In this document: positions 14,983 to 24,409 of the stretch, piece by piece
How the letters are laid out: every line of letters begins with the position of its first letter
Position numbering within the stretch: position 1 is the stretch's first letter
Source: Citrobacter sp. On2M
GTDB taxonomy: Bacteria > Pseudomonadota > Gammaproteobacteria > Enterobacterales > Enterobacteriaceae
DNA length: 64,000 nt
Assembly: GCF_018035235.1 (NCBI RefSeq)
Contig: NZ_WPCV01000002.1
Span: forward strand, 1-64,000
Reading direction: 5' to 3'
Notes under the pieces: generated by a model
Seen by the model: only the letters and a program-made list of their open reading frames with translations
Told to the model about the DNA's origin: nothing
Database searches by the model: none
Translations under genes and position numbers: made by a program

Positions 14983-15160
14983 TCTCCAGAAGGGTATTGA
15001 GCAGGAGCGTCAGGCCAGCCTGAAAGTGATTATTAAATCCACAGGTCTGAGCCGCGAAACGCTGGAACAACCGCGTCATTAACATCGAGGGTTATCGACC
15101 TTCTCTACTTTGAGTAAATCCATGTATGCAGAATGCCAGCAATGATGCTTGCGTTTTTTT
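14983..15160 (+). repeat. Duplicated, internally deleted rpn 3' end
   Basis: This segment repeats the rpn gene end and downstream region at 11855-12100, including GAGCAGGAGCGTCAGGCCAG, ATTAAATCCACAGGTCTGAG, the stop, and the terminator in decayed form. About 70 bases are missing between two AGCCT sequences. With the first copy it forms direct repeats flanking the sce7726/beta cargo. Either the cargo entered here with a duplication, or a second rpn gene was lost. Confidence 0.85.
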
Positions 15161-15246
15161 TCTTTTTTGCATAAAGAGTTGTTTATTGAGCGCTAAGCCA
15201 AATCTCCGCACGATTGCCGTAATTACGGTCATCCACGGGATTTTTC

Positions 15247-16491
15247 ATGAACACACAAGCGCTTTTCTGCCTGAGCCTGCCGCTGGTGATTGCCGGGTGT
15301 GCACAGCAGACCTCCACCCAAACCGCTCGCGACAGCGCATTTGCACACAGTCAGCAGCCTTCCGTCTTCTCTGATATTTACCAGCGATCACCGGAGGTGA
15401 CTCGCAGCGGGCGTTACACGCTGGTCAGTATTAAAAGTGAGGATGCGCAGCGGGAACCGCTCAACCAGCTCATCGATATTACTATGCCAGGGCAACTGGT
15501 TAACTCAGTCGGCGACGGATTTCGCTACCTGCTGTTTCAGTCTGGTTATTCCCTGTGCGGACATTATGGCGCTGACTTTTCTGAGCTGCTGAACCGGCCG
15601 TTGCCGGCCGTTCAGCGCAAAATTGGGCCGATGCGACTCAGTGAGGCACTGCAGGTGGTTGCCGGTCCTGCATGGCGAATGTCCGTGGATGAAGTCAACC
15701 GGGAAGTCTGTTTCGTATTGCGTGATGCATATCGGGTACAGGCTAAAACTAAAGCACTGACATCTGTCACACCCGCCGTGACCGGCGCCGCAAGAACCTC
15801 CTCCCCGGAAACCACCCGCAATCCTTATACCGGCGTTCTGCCGGGGAATAAAGCTGAACCCGTGATCGCCGGCCAGCACCTGGCGGCGAAGAAAGGTACT
15901 GAACTGAAACCGGTCAGTCAGTCACTTCCTGTCCCTGCCCTGAGACCTGGTGGGACACCGGTAATGTCAGGAGTGTCCTCTGCCCCCTCCGTGAAACAAG
16001 TCTCTTCTCCGGCTCCGCGCAATCCGTTCACAGGAAAAAACCTGGCCGAGACCACCCTGTCGGCGTCTCATTCACCGGCGCCTGTGGGAGAGAAGGCTCA
16101 GGCCAAAACACCGTCTCCCTCAACCGTTAAGGCTGTAAATCCGGCGACGGCTACGGTACTGGCCACGACAACAAAACCGTTAACCGGCACGCCTGTAGCT
16201 GCAGTGGCCAGTGGCCCTGAGTGGAAGGCGGTTGTCGGCAGCACGCTCAAAGAGTCCCTTACTGACTGGGCCGGAAGAGCTGACTGTCCAGGGGGAGGAC
16301 ACTGGGTGGTTATCTGGCAGACCCCTACGGATTACCGCATTGACGCACCGCTGGTATTTAAAGGCAACTTTGAGACGGCGCTGGTTCAGGTGTTTGACCT
16401 TTATAAGAAAGCTGACAAGCCCTTATTTGCTGAAGCTTCCCGCCTGCAGTGCCTGGTTTCAGTTGCGGATAAACCGGCTGACCGGTCGTAG
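15247..16491 (+). CDS. pilL: PilL, type IVB pilus lipoprotein
   Basis: This is the first gene of the thin-pilus operon, 414 residues. A signal peptide ends in the lipobox LVIAGC (C18), so it is an outer membrane lipoprotein. The N-terminal domain (residues 50-170, PGQLVNSVGDGFRYLLFQSG) matches PilL of SPI-7-type ICEs. The C-terminal 90 residues (WVVIWQTPTDYRIDAPLVFKG) are a TcpQ-like domain expected to work with the secretin. Between them lies a long Pro/Thr/Ser-rich linker with two similar NP-[YF]-TG stretches (NPYTGVLPG, NPFTGKN). The gene ends two bases before pilM. Confidence 0.9.
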   Translation: MNTQALFCLSLPLVIAGCAQQTSTQTARDSAFAHSQQPSVFSDIYQRSPEVTRSGRYTLVSIKSEDAQREPLNQLIDITMPGQLVNSVGDGFRYLLFQSGYSLCGHYGADFSELLNRPLPAVQRKIGPMRLSEALQVVAGPAWRMSVDEVNREVCFVLRDAYRVQAKTKALTSVTPAVTGAARTSSPETTRNPYTGVLPGNKAEPVIAGQHLAAKKGTELKPVSQSLPVPALRPGGTPVMSGVSSAPSVKQVSSPAPRNPFTGKNLAETTLSASHSPAPVGEKAQAKTPSPSTVKAVNPATATVLATTTKPLTGTPVAAVASGPEWKAVVGSTLKESLTDWAGRADCPGGGHWVVIWQTPTDYRIDAPLVFKGNFETALVQVFDLYKKADKPLFAEASRLQCLVSVADKPADRS

Positions 16492-16493
16492 CT

Positions 16494-16931
16494 ATGGGCT
16501 GGTTCATTGTCGCTCTGGGCACAGTATTTCTGCTTGTCGTCGGACATGTCCAGACCACTCAGCGAAGCGAGGTTGTCAAAGCGCAGCAGTCGGGGAGTTC
16601 GTATCTGTTGGCCCGGCAGATGTTATTGCTGGCCGCGGGCATTAATGACTGGCGCTACCGACATACCCTGACGGACGGAACGGTCGCCTTGTCAGAACTG
16701 GCCCTGCCGGTGGCTCCTGACAGCCGTATCCGACATGTCATTGTGGCTAACCGGCTGTGGGTCTGGATGCCTGAAGTCCCGGGTCTGGTGGATGCGCTGC
16801 GTGAACAATCAGGTGGTTCGGCATTAACTGGCACGGTGACGCAGGGGCAACTGGTCTGGTTATCCGGTGTGGCTTCGGGGTTGCCTTTACCGGCAGGTAT
16901 TCAGAACGGGGATGTGGTCTACCTCAATTAG
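16494..16931 (+). CDS. pilM: PilM, type IVB pilus accessory protein
   Basis: This 145-residue protein has one N-terminal membrane segment (MGWFIVALGTVFLLVVGHV) and a periplasmic domain, as in PilM of R64 and SPI-7. In these systems pilM is needed for pilus assembly, but its biochemical role is not settled. It begins two bases after pilL and ends 11 bases before pilN, within one operon. Confidence 0.85.
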   Translation: MGWFIVALGTVFLLVVGHVQTTQRSEVVKAQQSGSSYLLARQMLLLAAGINDWRYRHTLTDGTVALSELALPVAPDSRIRHVIVANRLWVWMPEVPGLVDALREQSGGSALTGTVTQGQLVWLSGVASGLPLPAGIQNGDVVYLN

Positions 16932-16942
16932 GAAAATCTTTA

Positions 16943-18625
16943 ATGATAAGAAAATATTACAAAGTCAGGCTCCGTGTTGCAGCTACAGCAATCGCCGCCG
17001 CACTTTCGCTGTCGGCCTGTACTTTTCAGGAAATGGACAGGATGTCGCGCAGTGCGCAAGCCAGCGGTTATATTGCCCGCGGTCATGTCAGTGAGCAGAT
17101 GCGATCCTCACAGGGAACGCTGGTCTGGACGGATAAACCCTGGGTCAATCTCAAACCCGTCCCGACAGTGTCACGGGGTATCCCTCAGGAAAACTTCCCT
17201 GACTGCCAGATAACGCTGGCGCGGGATGGGCTGACGCTGCCCGAAATCGGGGAGCGTATTACGGCACTTTGCGGCGTCAGGGTGATTTTTTCACCCGATG
17301 CACTGGCTGTCGGACAGTCATCCGGTACAACGCGGGCACTGAATGGCCCGCTGCCGACACCGGATAACAATGGACGGATCCCACTGGAACAACTGGGCGG
17401 CGCTGTTGATTCGGCACGCGTGACCGCCACGCCTGTGGTATTGAATGGCCTGCGCTGGCAGGGCAAACTGTCCGGCCTGCTGAACATGATTTCGGCCAGG
17501 ACAGGCCTCACCCCCCGTATGGATAACGGAGCAATTCTGTTTTCACTCCTGGAGACGCGTACTTTCCAGTTCACATTTCTGAATACCAATATTACCAGTA
17601 ATGCCAGTGTTACCTCGGGTTCAACAAGCAGTATGGGAACCAGTGGTGGCAGTACAAACAGTTCGGTGTCAGGGGATTCAAGCTCTTCGCAGCAGACGAC
17701 GGTCGACCAGAGCCGTAATGTCTATGACGATATGAAAAAGACGCTGGAAACCATGGTGACTCCGCAAAAGGGACGTTTCTGGCTGTCGACCAGTACCGGC
17801 ACGCTGACGGTAACGGATACCCCTTCTGTACTCAACAGTATCGCGACGTATGTTGAGCAGCAGAACCGTCAGATGAACCGCCAGGTCAGGCTCAACGTTC
17901 AGGTACTGAGTGTCAGTACTTCACGTAAGGAGCAACTGGGACTGGACTGGAATATCGTTTACAAGTCCCTGCGCTCAGCCGGTGCTTCACTCAATAATGT
18001 CAGCGGTGATATCACCAACGCCACGTCGGCGTCGGTATCTATTCTGGATTCAGCAACCGGAAGTGCGGCTAAATTTGCCGGCTCCAGTCTGCTGATTAAA
18101 GCTCTGTCAGAGCAGGGCGATGTCAGTGTGGTCACCTCGCAGGGTAGCGTGACCACGAACCTTACACCTGTACCTATTCAGATGGCCGACCAGACGGTCT
18201 ACGTGGCACAGAGTTCAACTACTACCACAACCGATGTGGGTGCAACCACATCCCTGACGCCGGGTATGATGACTACCGGCTTCAACATGACGTTACTGCC
18301 ACTGATTCAGGATGGTGGTGACGTGCAACTGCAGGTGGCATTCAACCTGTCTGATCCACCGACTATTCGTAACTTTACGTCCAAAGACGGCAACTCGTAC
18401 ATCGAGATGCCGTACACGAAACTCCGCTCGCTCAGCCAGAAAACTAACCTTCGCGCAGGGCAGGCACTGGTGCTGACAGGTTTTGATCAGAGTAATACCC
18501 GGATGACCAAAAACGGCACCTTTACCCCGGGTAATTTCCTGCTGGGTGGAGGTCGGGACGGCGATGATTCTCGCAGTACGCTGGTCATTATTATCACCCC
18601 GGAGCTGATGGGGAACGGTGGCTGA
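16943..18625 (+). CDS. pilN: PilN, secretin of the type IVB pilus
   Basis: This 560-residue outer membrane lipoprotein has the lipobox LSACTF (C26). It carries N-domains around residues 60-200, a Ser/Thr/Gly-rich insertion (about 215-250), and the secretin beta-barrel domain at the C-terminus (QVRLNVQVLSVSTSRKEQLG, then LRAGQALVLTGFDQ and LVIIITPELM). It forms the ring through which the pilus leaves the cell. Length fits R64/SPI-7 PilN. Confidence 0.93.
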   Translation: MIRKYYKVRLRVAATAIAAALSLSACTFQEMDRMSRSAQASGYIARGHVSEQMRSSQGTLVWTDKPWVNLKPVPTVSRGIPQENFPDCQITLARDGLTLPEIGERITALCGVRVIFSPDALAVGQSSGTTRALNGPLPTPDNNGRIPLEQLGGAVDSARVTATPVVLNGLRWQGKLSGLLNMISARTGLTPRMDNGAILFSLLETRTFQFTFLNTNITSNASVTSGSTSSMGTSGGSTNSSVSGDSSSSQQTTVDQSRNVYDDMKKTLETMVTPQKGRFWLSTSTGTLTVTDTPSVLNSIATYVEQQNRQMNRQVRLNVQVLSVSTSRKEQLGLDWNIVYKSLRSAGASLNNVSGDITNATSASVSILDSATGSAAKFAGSSLLIKALSEQGDVSVVTSQGSVTTNLTPVPIQMADQTVYVAQSSTTTTTDVGATTSLTPGMMTTGFNMTLLPLIQDGGDVQLQVAFNLSDPPTIRNFTSKDGNSYIEMPYTKLRSLSQKTNLRAGQALVLTGFDQSNTRMTKNGTFTPGNFLLGGGRDGDDSRSTLVIIITPELMGNGG

Positions 18626-18626
18626 T

Positions 18627-19913
18627 ATGGCAGATATTCCGTTATCCGGCAAGCCCCGTACGCAGGTTTTGCGCTGGCAGCGCCAGAACTGGGTAGTGGG
18701 GCTTCGCTGGGAAGAAAAGCAAAAGTCGGTACGTCGTCCCCCTGCACAACGTCGCGGTGTTCTGAACATTGTGTTGACGGTGAAGCAGGGTAAAAGCCGG
18801 TTGACCGCGTTGGGGCAAATTGAGGTCGGCTGGCGTCACCAGAAGCTGTATTCCCTGGCGGCGCTGTTCAGCCAGCAGTGTACACCCAATGGCTATGGTG
18901 TGTACCAGCTTGATGATGGCAGGCAGGTCTTCCTGGCCACGGTGAAGGGGATGCCATCTCCAATGGCAGATGTGATCGGAACGCCAGATCAAATTATCCG
19001 GGCGAGAGAGCTCTTTCTGTCCTTCAATCCTGCTCCTGAGGACGGATGGACGATACCTTCATCACCGGAATTTCCCCTGTCCTGGGACACTCTGGTCCGC
19101 CAGGTATCTTCGGCACAGCTCCGGTTTGCCAGAGTGGCGGGCGTGTCTAATCCTTTGCGGGCATACGGGGCGGGAATGCTGTCAGTGACTGCCCTAGTTG
19201 GTGGTGCAGTCTGGTGGAGCAGGTTACCCGAACCTCCGGTCGTGCCTGTCGTGCAGGAGTTACCAGCACCGGTGCAGGACGTGTTTAAAAAAACGCCTGA
19301 ACCTGTTTACCTTCCACATCCCTGGGCAGATATGCCGGTGGCCAGACATTTTTTGAACCGCTGTCAGCGCTGGCGCGCCGCAGTTCCTGTAAGTCTTGAC
19401 CGTTGGCGTCTCGAACGGATTCGTTGCAGTGCTGAGGGGCTGGAGACGGTGTACCAACGGCAGCCCGGTGGGACGGCGGCACGCTTTGCGGAACGGGTGA
19501 AGCAGGTATTTAAGCGTACACCAGTATTCAATCTTGTTTCAGGTGGCAACGAAGGTGTGGTGTTTATTCCATGGGCGAAATTCACATTACAGGATGAGAC
19601 TGCGCCGGATGCGGGGACCCAGTTGATGCAGGCGGTGTCGTGGTTTCAGTCACGCCAGGTCAGTTTTTCTCTGTCCGAAGTGAAAACTCCTCCCGCGATG
19701 CCCGGTGATGGCATCGGCAACGATGCGCCCCAGCCGATACAGGACTGGCATGAATACACGTTCAGTATCACTGATAAACACATGCCTGAGTGGATTTTAC
19801 AGGGACTCGATATGCAGGGGGTACGGCTGAGTTCTGTGGGCTATACCCTGAGTCCTCAGGGACAGTTTACTTATCAGATTGAGGGGCATCTTTATGCTTA
19901 TGCCAAAAAATAG
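18627..19913 (+). CDS. pilO: PilO, type IVB pilus inner membrane protein
   Basis: This protein of about 428 residues has a cytoplasmic N-terminal domain of about 180 residues, one membrane segment near residue 185-200 (GMLSVTALVGGAVWW) and a periplasmic C-terminal domain. It is expected to connect the secretin to the cytoplasmic ATPase. A GTG at 18618 overlapping pilN would add three residues. ATG 18627 is better spaced from GGTGG. The end overlaps pilP by 20 bases. Confidence 0.88.
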   Translation: MADIPLSGKPRTQVLRWQRQNWVVGLRWEEKQKSVRRPPAQRRGVLNIVLTVKQGKSRLTALGQIEVGWRHQKLYSLAALFSQQCTPNGYGVYQLDDGRQVFLATVKGMPSPMADVIGTPDQIIRARELFLSFNPAPEDGWTIPSSPEFPLSWDTLVRQVSSAQLRFARVAGVSNPLRAYGAGMLSVTALVGGAVWWSRLPEPPVVPVVQELPAPVQDVFKKTPEPVYLPHPWADMPVARHFLNRCQRWRAAVPVSLDRWRLERIRCSAEGLETVYQRQPGGTAARFAERVKQVFKRTPVFNLVSGGNEGVVFIPWAKFTLQDETAPDAGTQLMQAVSWFQSRQVSFSLSEVKTPPAMPGDGIGNDAPQPIQDWHEYTFSITDKHMPEWILQGLDMQGVRLSSVGYTLSPQGQFTYQIEGHLYAYAKK

Positions 19914-20481
19914 TGTTTTCATCAGTGGTGTTCTCCTGATGGCGTTCAGCGCAGGGGCATTTTCGCAGCCCACACCCGCAGTCCCTCCTTCCGCAGAGGT
20001 GATTTCTGCAATGTCTGCCAGTGAACCCGCTACGGAAGCAGAGGCATCGATATCCTCTGCAGACTTATCAGAGACAGTCCCCATTTTCCCCGGTAACAGC
20101 GTGACGGCCGGACAGCTGGAGGCGCTGCAGGGGAAAAATCTGCTCCTGGAGGCAAAGGTTCAGGCAGCCCGGCTGCTAAAAGAGCTGACTTCGGCACAAA
20201 CTCCGGGGGATGTTGGCTATGTGCCCTCGGCCAGTCCGTTCGTTATGGGAATGCCGGCAGACATGAATGCGACTCCTGTTCACACCCCCCCTGCAACTGG
20301 CCGAATTACGGTTCTGGAAGTGAGTGGCCGTGGTAACGCCCTGCAGGCCACGCTGTCATTTCCGGATGGCCGACAAAGTCAGGTACACACAGGCAGCCTG
20401 GTGCCCGGGACGTCGCTGAAGGTTAAGGCAATAACGCTCTCATCCGTCACGCTCAGCGACGGTCAGCAACTGACGTTTTAG
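19894..20481 (+). CDS. pilP: PilP, type IVB pilus periplasmic protein
   Basis: This 195-residue protein has a signal peptide (MLMPKNSVFISGVLLMAF), an Ala/Ser-rich linker, a helical segment (AGQLEALQGKNLLLEAKVQA) and a C-terminal beta domain of the PilP/GspC type (GRITVLEVSGRGNALQATL, VPGTSLKVKAITLSSVTL). It links the inner membrane complex with the secretin. ATG 19894 was chosen because GAGGGG stands 7 bases upstream. A TTG 15 bases earlier is unlikely. Confidence 0.87.
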   Translation: MLMPKNSVFISGVLLMAFSAGAFSQPTPAVPPSAEVISAMSASEPATEAEASISSADLSETVPIFPGNSVTAGQLEALQGKNLLLEAKVQAARLLKELTSAQTPGDVGYVPSASPFVMGMPADMNATPVHTPPATGRITVLEVSGRGNALQATLSFPDGRQSQVHTGSLVPGTSLKVKAITLSSVTLSDGQQLTF

Positions 20482-20490
20482 GGACGAATT

Positions 20491-22206
20491 ATGTCTGAAC
20501 ACAACGATGCGGTTCTGCTTTACCACAACCCGGACACCACGATCCTCGAGCTGCTGGTTGACAGCCAGCGGCGTACCGACGTGGCGGTGCAGCAGAAGGT
20601 GATGTCTCTGATGGAGGAAAACCCCGGTGTCACAATGAGGCTGGTCACCCGTTCAGAGTTGCTCAGGTACAGTGAAATGGCTCGCCAGCAGTCAGAAAAG
20701 GGAGAAAAAGGACTGCGCCTTGAGGACATCAAAAAAGAGGTCAGCAGCCGTCAGGGCGATGTTCTCAACTATTTTATGGTCGCGAAAGATATCGGCGCGT
20801 CTGATATTCACGGTACCACCCGGCCAGGACTGACGCGCATCGAGATTCGTGTGCACGGTGAACTGGAGACCGTTTCGGAACTGGCTGAAGAAGACGGAAA
20901 AGCACAGGCGGCCACCATCATCCTTTCCATGTGTGATGTGACCGAACCCCAGTTCTACGCCGGCCGAAAACAGGATGGTCGTGTGGCTGCAAAGTTTCTG
21001 CGAAAGGTGGGGTTATTTGGCGCCCGTTACAGCCACACCCCGACAGCAGATGGCCTTCACTTTGTGATGCGCGTGATCCCGGATGATGGTGATGTGGTTC
21101 CCACGCTCGAAAAACTCGGTTTTCTGCCGGAACAAATCCGCCTGATAAAGCGCACTTTGCGCCTGCCGGAAGGGATGATTATTTTGTCCGGCCCGACCGG
21201 AGCCGGGAAATCCACCACCCTGCGTGCCTGCAGCGACCTCTATCTGAAGCGTACCCGGTATAAAAAGCGCCTGCTGACGGTTGAAGATCCGCCGGAGGGA
21301 CGCATCGTTGGGGCAATACAGACTCCTATTATCTGTGACAAAGCCGATGAGGCGGAAGTCAGGCTGGCCTGGCAGCGGGCGCTGACCTCAGCGTTACGTC
21401 TCGATCCGGATGCCATTTTACCTGGTGAACTTCGTGACCTTATCTCCATTCTGGCCGGGATTTTTGCCGCCCAAACCGGCCATCTGGTGCTGAGTACCCT
21501 GCATTCAAACTCGGCCTTTTCCATCCCTGAGCGAATGATAACGATGGGTGCAAATGCCGGACTGGTGGCAGATGCCCAGTTGTTGGTCGGGCTTATCAGC
21601 CAGCGTCTGGTTCAGGTGCTGTGTCCCGAGTGCCGTATTCCCTGGTCGGTTAAAAAAGAACATCTCACCACCGAAGAACGTGAATATCTGGAAAAGTACT
21701 GTTCAGTGGAGGGGGTTTGTCAGCCCGAAAATCTTCATTTCAGAAATGAGGAGGGGTGCCCGACCTGCCGGAAGGCGGTCATTATCGGTGGCAAACAGGT
21801 GGCAACAGTCGGTAAGGGGGTGGCCGGACGTAGTGTGGTGGCGGAGGTGGTTCGCACGGATTCCACGCTTTTCAGGCTGTTATTACAGCAGGGTAAGGAA
21901 GCTGCAAAAGCTTACTGGATCCGTGAAATGGGGGGGATTACCCGTCGCATTCATCTGCTTCACAAACTGAATGACGGGCTGGTTGACCCACTGGATGCCG
22001 ATTTGATTATTCCTCTTGATGAGGATGAGGTGATGCAGGTGGTAAGTGATCAGGTTGCATCGTCGAGTGACATTGATACGTCGCTGATTGAACGCCTTGC
22101 CATGGTAATTGCAGCCAGCGTCAGAGAGGGGCTGAAGCAGGGCGTTGAGGAAGCCATTAAAGAAGGCGTTGCTGCCGGGATGGCTGCGCTGAAGGAGGTT
22201 GCATGA
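20491..22206 (+). CDS. pilQ: PilQ, pilus assembly ATPase (GspE/PulE family)
   Basis: This hexameric ATPase powers pilus extension. The Walker A GPTGAGKST has its lysine at K240, and the Asp box region has GHLVLSTLHSN. Paired cysteines CPEC...CPTC form the zinc-binding element of GspE proteins. The Walker B segment reads ILPGELRDL. At 571 residues it is longer than R64 PilQ (about 510). The excess is a C-terminal helical tail (VREGLKQGVEEAIKEGVAAG). It overlaps pilR by four bases. Confidence 0.92.
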   Translation: MSEHNDAVLLYHNPDTTILELLVDSQRRTDVAVQQKVMSLMEENPGVTMRLVTRSELLRYSEMARQQSEKGEKGLRLEDIKKEVSSRQGDVLNYFMVAKDIGASDIHGTTRPGLTRIEIRVHGELETVSELAEEDGKAQAATIILSMCDVTEPQFYAGRKQDGRVAAKFLRKVGLFGARYSHTPTADGLHFVMRVIPDDGDVVPTLEKLGFLPEQIRLIKRTLRLPEGMIILSGPTGAGKSTTLRACSDLYLKRTRYKKRLLTVEDPPEGRIVGAIQTPIICDKADEAEVRLAWQRALTSALRLDPDAILPGELRDLISILAGIFAAQTGHLVLSTLHSNSAFSIPERMITMGANAGLVADAQLLVGLISQRLVQVLCPECRIPWSVKKEHLTTEEREYLEKYCSVEGVCQPENLHFRNEEGCPTCRKAVIIGGKQVATVGKGVAGRSVVAEVVRTDSTLFRLLLQQGKEAAKAYWIREMGGITRRIHLLHKLNDGLVDPLDADLIIPLDEDEVMQVVSDQVASSSDIDTSLIERLAMVIAASVREGLKQGVEEAIKEGVAAGMAALKEVA

Positions 22207-23288
22207 GTCCTTTATACCGTCTTCGCCGGGCGCTGGCGCGACGTTTTTTTACGTCCGGATATCGTCTGCGTTTTTACCGCATGCTGTCGTTGCAGATGAG
22301 AAATGGCGTGAAGTTGTTAGAGGCGCTGGAGCAAATCAGCAATATGTATACCGATTTTGGACAACGGACCCATGGATTCGGTCTTCTTGTAGACGACTGC
22401 CGGGCTGCACTCACAGACAACAGCGGGGATAACTCCCTTGAGCATGCTCTTGCGAACTGGGTTCCGGCGGAGGAGGCGGCGCTCATCAGCGCGGGTATGT
22501 TCAGTGGCCGGTTACCGGAGGCGCTTGCTGAGGCGGAAATCCTGATTGACTGCCGGCGGCGTATCCGACAGGCGGTCCTGAGGATGGCTATTTATCCCCT
22601 GGGTTGCATTGCGATGCTCGGTGGCACGCTGGGTGTTATTCAGACGCAGCTTATTCCAACGCTGGCCGGGATGTCAGATCCGCAGACATGGACCGGAGTG
22701 CTGGGAAGCCTTCATGGCCTGCTGATTTTTTTTGCTGAGCATGGCGTGGTGATGGGGGCCGGGCTGGCACTGCTGGTCGCATGGACGAAGTGGTCCCTGC
22801 CGAACTGGATACGTCCGGACCGTCTGCGGCGTCTTGCGGACAGACATGTACCCTGGTCGGTTTACAGTGATATTCAGGGCGCGATTTTTCTCATCAATAT
22901 GGGGGCTCTGCTGTGCGCCGGGGTCAGAACCCTGACTGCGCTGCAGGTTATCCACCGCTTTGCTTCTCCCTGGCTCGTTGTCCGTCTGAACGCGGTGATG
23001 GAGGAAGTGGAGGAGGGGGCCTCTTTTGGTATGGCGCTGCGTGAATGTGGTTATGCCTTCCCCTCAAAAGAAGCCGTGAACTATCTCTCTATGGTCAGTG
23101 GGGACGGGGCTGCTCAGATGATTGCGCGCTTTGGGCAGGAATGGCTCGAGGAAACTGTGAAGCGAGTTAACCGACGGGGAATAGCCGTGATGCTGTTCTC
23201 AATGGTGATGTTATTTGCGCTTATTGGCGTTGTGGTCGTGGCAGTGATGGAGGTGACTTCGATGACTGAGAGTATGGGGCAGTACTGA
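22203..23288 (+). CDS. pilR: PilR, inner membrane platform protein (GspF family)
   Basis: This 361-residue polytopic membrane protein has two GspF-type halves, with cytoplasmic helical bundles and membrane segments around residues 130-155, 175-195 and 320-345. It anchors the PilQ ATPase and organises pilin polymerisation. It is translationally coupled to pilQ (ATGA overlap) and to pilS. Confidence 0.9.
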   Translation: MSPLYRLRRALARRFFTSGYRLRFYRMLSLQMRNGVKLLEALEQISNMYTDFGQRTHGFGLLVDDCRAALTDNSGDNSLEHALANWVPAEEAALISAGMFSGRLPEALAEAEILIDCRRRIRQAVLRMAIYPLGCIAMLGGTLGVIQTQLIPTLAGMSDPQTWTGVLGSLHGLLIFFAEHGVVMGAGLALLVAWTKWSLPNWIRPDRLRRLADRHVPWSVYSDIQGAIFLINMGALLCAGVRTLTALQVIHRFASPWLVVRLNAVMEEVEEGASFGMALRECGYAFPSKEAVNYLSMVSGDGAAQMIARFGQEWLEETVKRVNRRGIAVMLFSMVMLFALIGVVVVAVMEVTSMTESMGQY

Positions 23289-23923
23289 TGTTAAGTAATT
23301 CAATGAAAAATGAAACAGAGGGAAAGATGATGAATGAGGTATCAACATTAAATCCATGCAACAGGCCTGACCGGGGAATGTCCGCAGATGTCGGTGCCAC
23401 TGCACTGTTTATTCTGGTGATCATTGGGGTGATAGCTGCGGCGGTCTGGTCGATGTGGGGCAAAAAGGATGCGGGTACGGAGCTGACAAACTATCAGACC
23501 CTGGCCACGAACACCATTGGCATGATGAAAGGCGTTGACGGTTATGCGTTTACCAGTGGCGCAAAAATGACCGGCACGTTAATTCAGGCCGGGGCGGCAA
23601 AAGGGATGACTGTCAGTGGAGACCCTGCTTCAGGTTCCGCGACACTGTGGAACTCATGGGGGGGCCAGATTGTAGTGGCGCCGGATACAGCGGGGGGAAC
23701 CGGGTTTAATAATGGGTTCACCATTACCACGAATAAAGTTCCGCAGTCGGCATGCGTATCCATTTCAACAGGTATGAGCCGTTCAGGTGGTACGTCCGGT
23801 ATTAAAATCAACGGCAATAACCACACCGATGCGAAAGTAACGGCAGAGATCGCGAGCAGTGAATGCACGGCAGATAATGGCCGGTCCGGTACCAATACGC
23901 TGGTTTTTACCTACAACGGCTGA
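23288..23923 (+). CDS. pilS: PilS, major type IVB prepilin
   Basis: This 211-residue prepilin has a long leader, the cleavage region PDRG-MSADVG, and a hydrophobic helix (ATALFILVIIGVIAAAVW). The rest is a Gly/Ser/Thr-rich pilin head with two late cysteines (SACVSI and SSECTA) that can form the C-terminal disulfide loop. ATG 23288 overlaps the pilR stop. An ATGATG pair at 23328 after GAGGGA is an alternative start that gives a shorter leader. Processing is by PilU. Confidence 0.88.
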   Translation: MLSNSMKNETEGKMMNEVSTLNPCNRPDRGMSADVGATALFILVIIGVIAAAVWSMWGKKDAGTELTNYQTLATNTIGMMKGVDGYAFTSGAKMTGTLIQAGAAKGMTVSGDPASGSATLWNSWGGQIVVAPDTAGGTGFNNGFTITTNKVPQSACVSISTGMSRSGGTSGIKINGNNHTDAKVTAEIASSECTADNGRSGTNTLVFTYNG

Positions 23924-23932
23924 GGTGGCGGG

Positions 23933-24409
23933 ATGTGTGGATATTTTTCCCGACTGGCTTTAGTCATGACGCTGTGCAGTGTGCCGCTGTGGGTACAGGC
24001 GTTCTGCTTTGATGCCGCTGCGGCGAAATACCATGTCTCCCCGCTGCTGATTAAGTCCATGGCCATTGGTGAAAGTAATCTCGATCCGCATGCAACAAAT
24101 GATAACCGGGACAAAAAAACGGGGAAAATCAAAAGCACGGATTATGGACTGATGATGGTTAATTCGACGCATATTCCCCGTCTTGTCTCGATGGGCGTCA
24201 TCAGGGACAAAAATGATTTACTGAATAAACCCTGCCTGAATGTGCAGATTGGAACGTGGATCCTTGCGAAACATTTTCAGGTCTGTGGGGTGAGCTGGAA
24301 CTGCCTGGGCTCATATAACGCAGGTTTCCGGCCTGACCGGCATGAAACACGGGAGCGTTATGCAAACCGGATCTGGAAAATTTATCAGCGGCAAACGGGG
24401 GCTCAATGA
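23933..24409 (+). CDS. pilT: PilT, pilus-associated lytic transglycosylase
   Basis: This 158-residue secreted enzyme has a signal peptide (to about residue 23) and a lysozyme-like SLT domain. The catalytic glutamate is E47 in AIGESNLDP, followed by STDYGLMMVNS and LGSYNAGF, all typical of VirB1-like transglycosylases. It opens peptidoglycan for pilus assembly. Despite the name it is not the retraction ATPase of type IVa pili. It overlaps pilU (ATGA). Confidence 0.92.
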   Translation: MCGYFSRLALVMTLCSVPLWVQAFCFDAAAAKYHVSPLLIKSMAIGESNLDPHATNDNRDKKTGKIKSTDYGLMMVNSTHIPRLVSMGVIRDKNDLLNKPCLNVQIGTWILAKHFQVCGVSWNCLGSYNAGFRPDRHETRERYANRIWKIYQRQTGAQ

